64,000 nt of DNA from Aved-18 sp964606665 (lineage in GTDB: Bacteria; Cyanobacteriota; Vampirovibrionia; Obscuribacterales; Obscuribacteraceae), in contig CAZSHS010000008.1 of the NCBI GenBank assembly GCA_964606665.1, positions 1 to 64,000 of the forward strand, read 5' to 3'. The notes under the pieces are model-generated. The model was given only the letters and a program-made list of their open reading frames with translations. It was not told the DNA's origin and made no database searches. A program made the translations under genes and the position numbers. Of this stretch, positions 63,881-64,000 are shown piece by piece (the stretch's first letter is position 1; the number at the start of each line of letters is the position of its first letter).

Positions 63881-64000
63881 TTAGTTGTCCAGATGAGACT
63901 TGAATATTATTCCCGTTTAATCTGTATATATCTACTTTAATTAATGGGACTTGAGTGGATGGCTACGGAGTGGCGTCGGGTGTGGTAACGTGAATCCAGG
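63881..64000 (-). other. Upstream region of the giant gene
   Basis: The last 120 bases hold no gene I can support. On the minus strand there is an AT-rich stretch (63905-63945) with -10-like AATAAT and TATACA words but no matching -35, and only a weak GGA before the GTG at 63880. The promoter is therefore not defined. Confidence 0.4.

Noticed and set aside
1..64000. tRNA, rRNA, CRISPR array, insertion sequence or prophage
   Set aside because: No cloverleaf, rRNA core sequence, regularly spaced repeat, transposase or phage structural gene was recognised on either strand.

Overview
The window looks like a chromosomal segment of a free-living, oxygen-using Gram-negative-type bacterium with moderate GC. 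My best guess, from gene style and not from a marker gene, is a non-photosynthetic relative of Cyanobacteria (Melainabacteria/Vampirovibrionia, Obscuribacterales-like). The reasons are extremely long ORFs, many secreted TPR proteins, a caspase-TPR protein, a haem pathway without photosynthesis genes, and frequent weak or absent Shine-Dalgarno sequences. No rRNA, tRNA, CRISPR array, insertion sequence or phage gene was recognised.

Layout. 1-8013 (+): the end of an M16 peptidase, a coiled-coil protein, a secreted TPR protein and a membrane-embedded spermidine-synthase-like protein. They run without real gaps into hemE, a hemY-type protoporphyrinogen oxidase and a Ppx/GppA phosphatase. 8032-13171: a LysR regulator with an alpha/beta hydrolase (-) faces an MFS transporter (+) across a symmetric promoter region. 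Next come crcB with a DUF190 gene, and a GNAT acetyltransferase. 13240-25242: a secreted PsbP/DcrB-like protein, a diiron protein with its TetR regulator behind two palindromes, two unknown genes, a GT39-type glycosyltransferase, a TPR-caspase protein and two cell-envelope proteins. 25252-29209 (-): a RES/Xre toxin-antitoxin pair with a near-consensus promoter that probably gives a leaderless transcript. Upstream of it lies a four-gene TPR / Zn-Cys / small membrane protein operon. 29233-37923 (+): an alpha/beta hydrolase, a long-chain acyl-CoA ligase, and the four-gene exonuclease - ATP-dependent ligase - Lhr-type helicase - PdeM DNA-repair operon.

37950-63880 (-), about 40 % of the window, holds two adjacent giant ORFs of 3070 and 5537 codons. 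The main result of this reading is that they look like one gene of about 8640 codons broken at a run of ten A residues (47270-47279). The downstream ORF stays open back to exactly that run, in the frame reached by adding one A or by a -1 slip. Neither ORF appears to contain a single cysteine, and the same type of helical spacer occurs on both sides. The combined protein would carry N-terminal tandem repeats, a hydrophobic region, a long array of FHA-like beta modules including one canonical FHA domain, a macro-like domain, a Nudix domain, a GlnD-type HD domain, a second macro-like domain and a C-terminal HExxH metallopeptidase-like motif. Macro plus Nudix suggests ADP-ribose or nucleotide-derivative chemistry, and FHA suggests phosphothreonine recognition. 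This is inference from motifs and is the part of the window most likely to be a new system.
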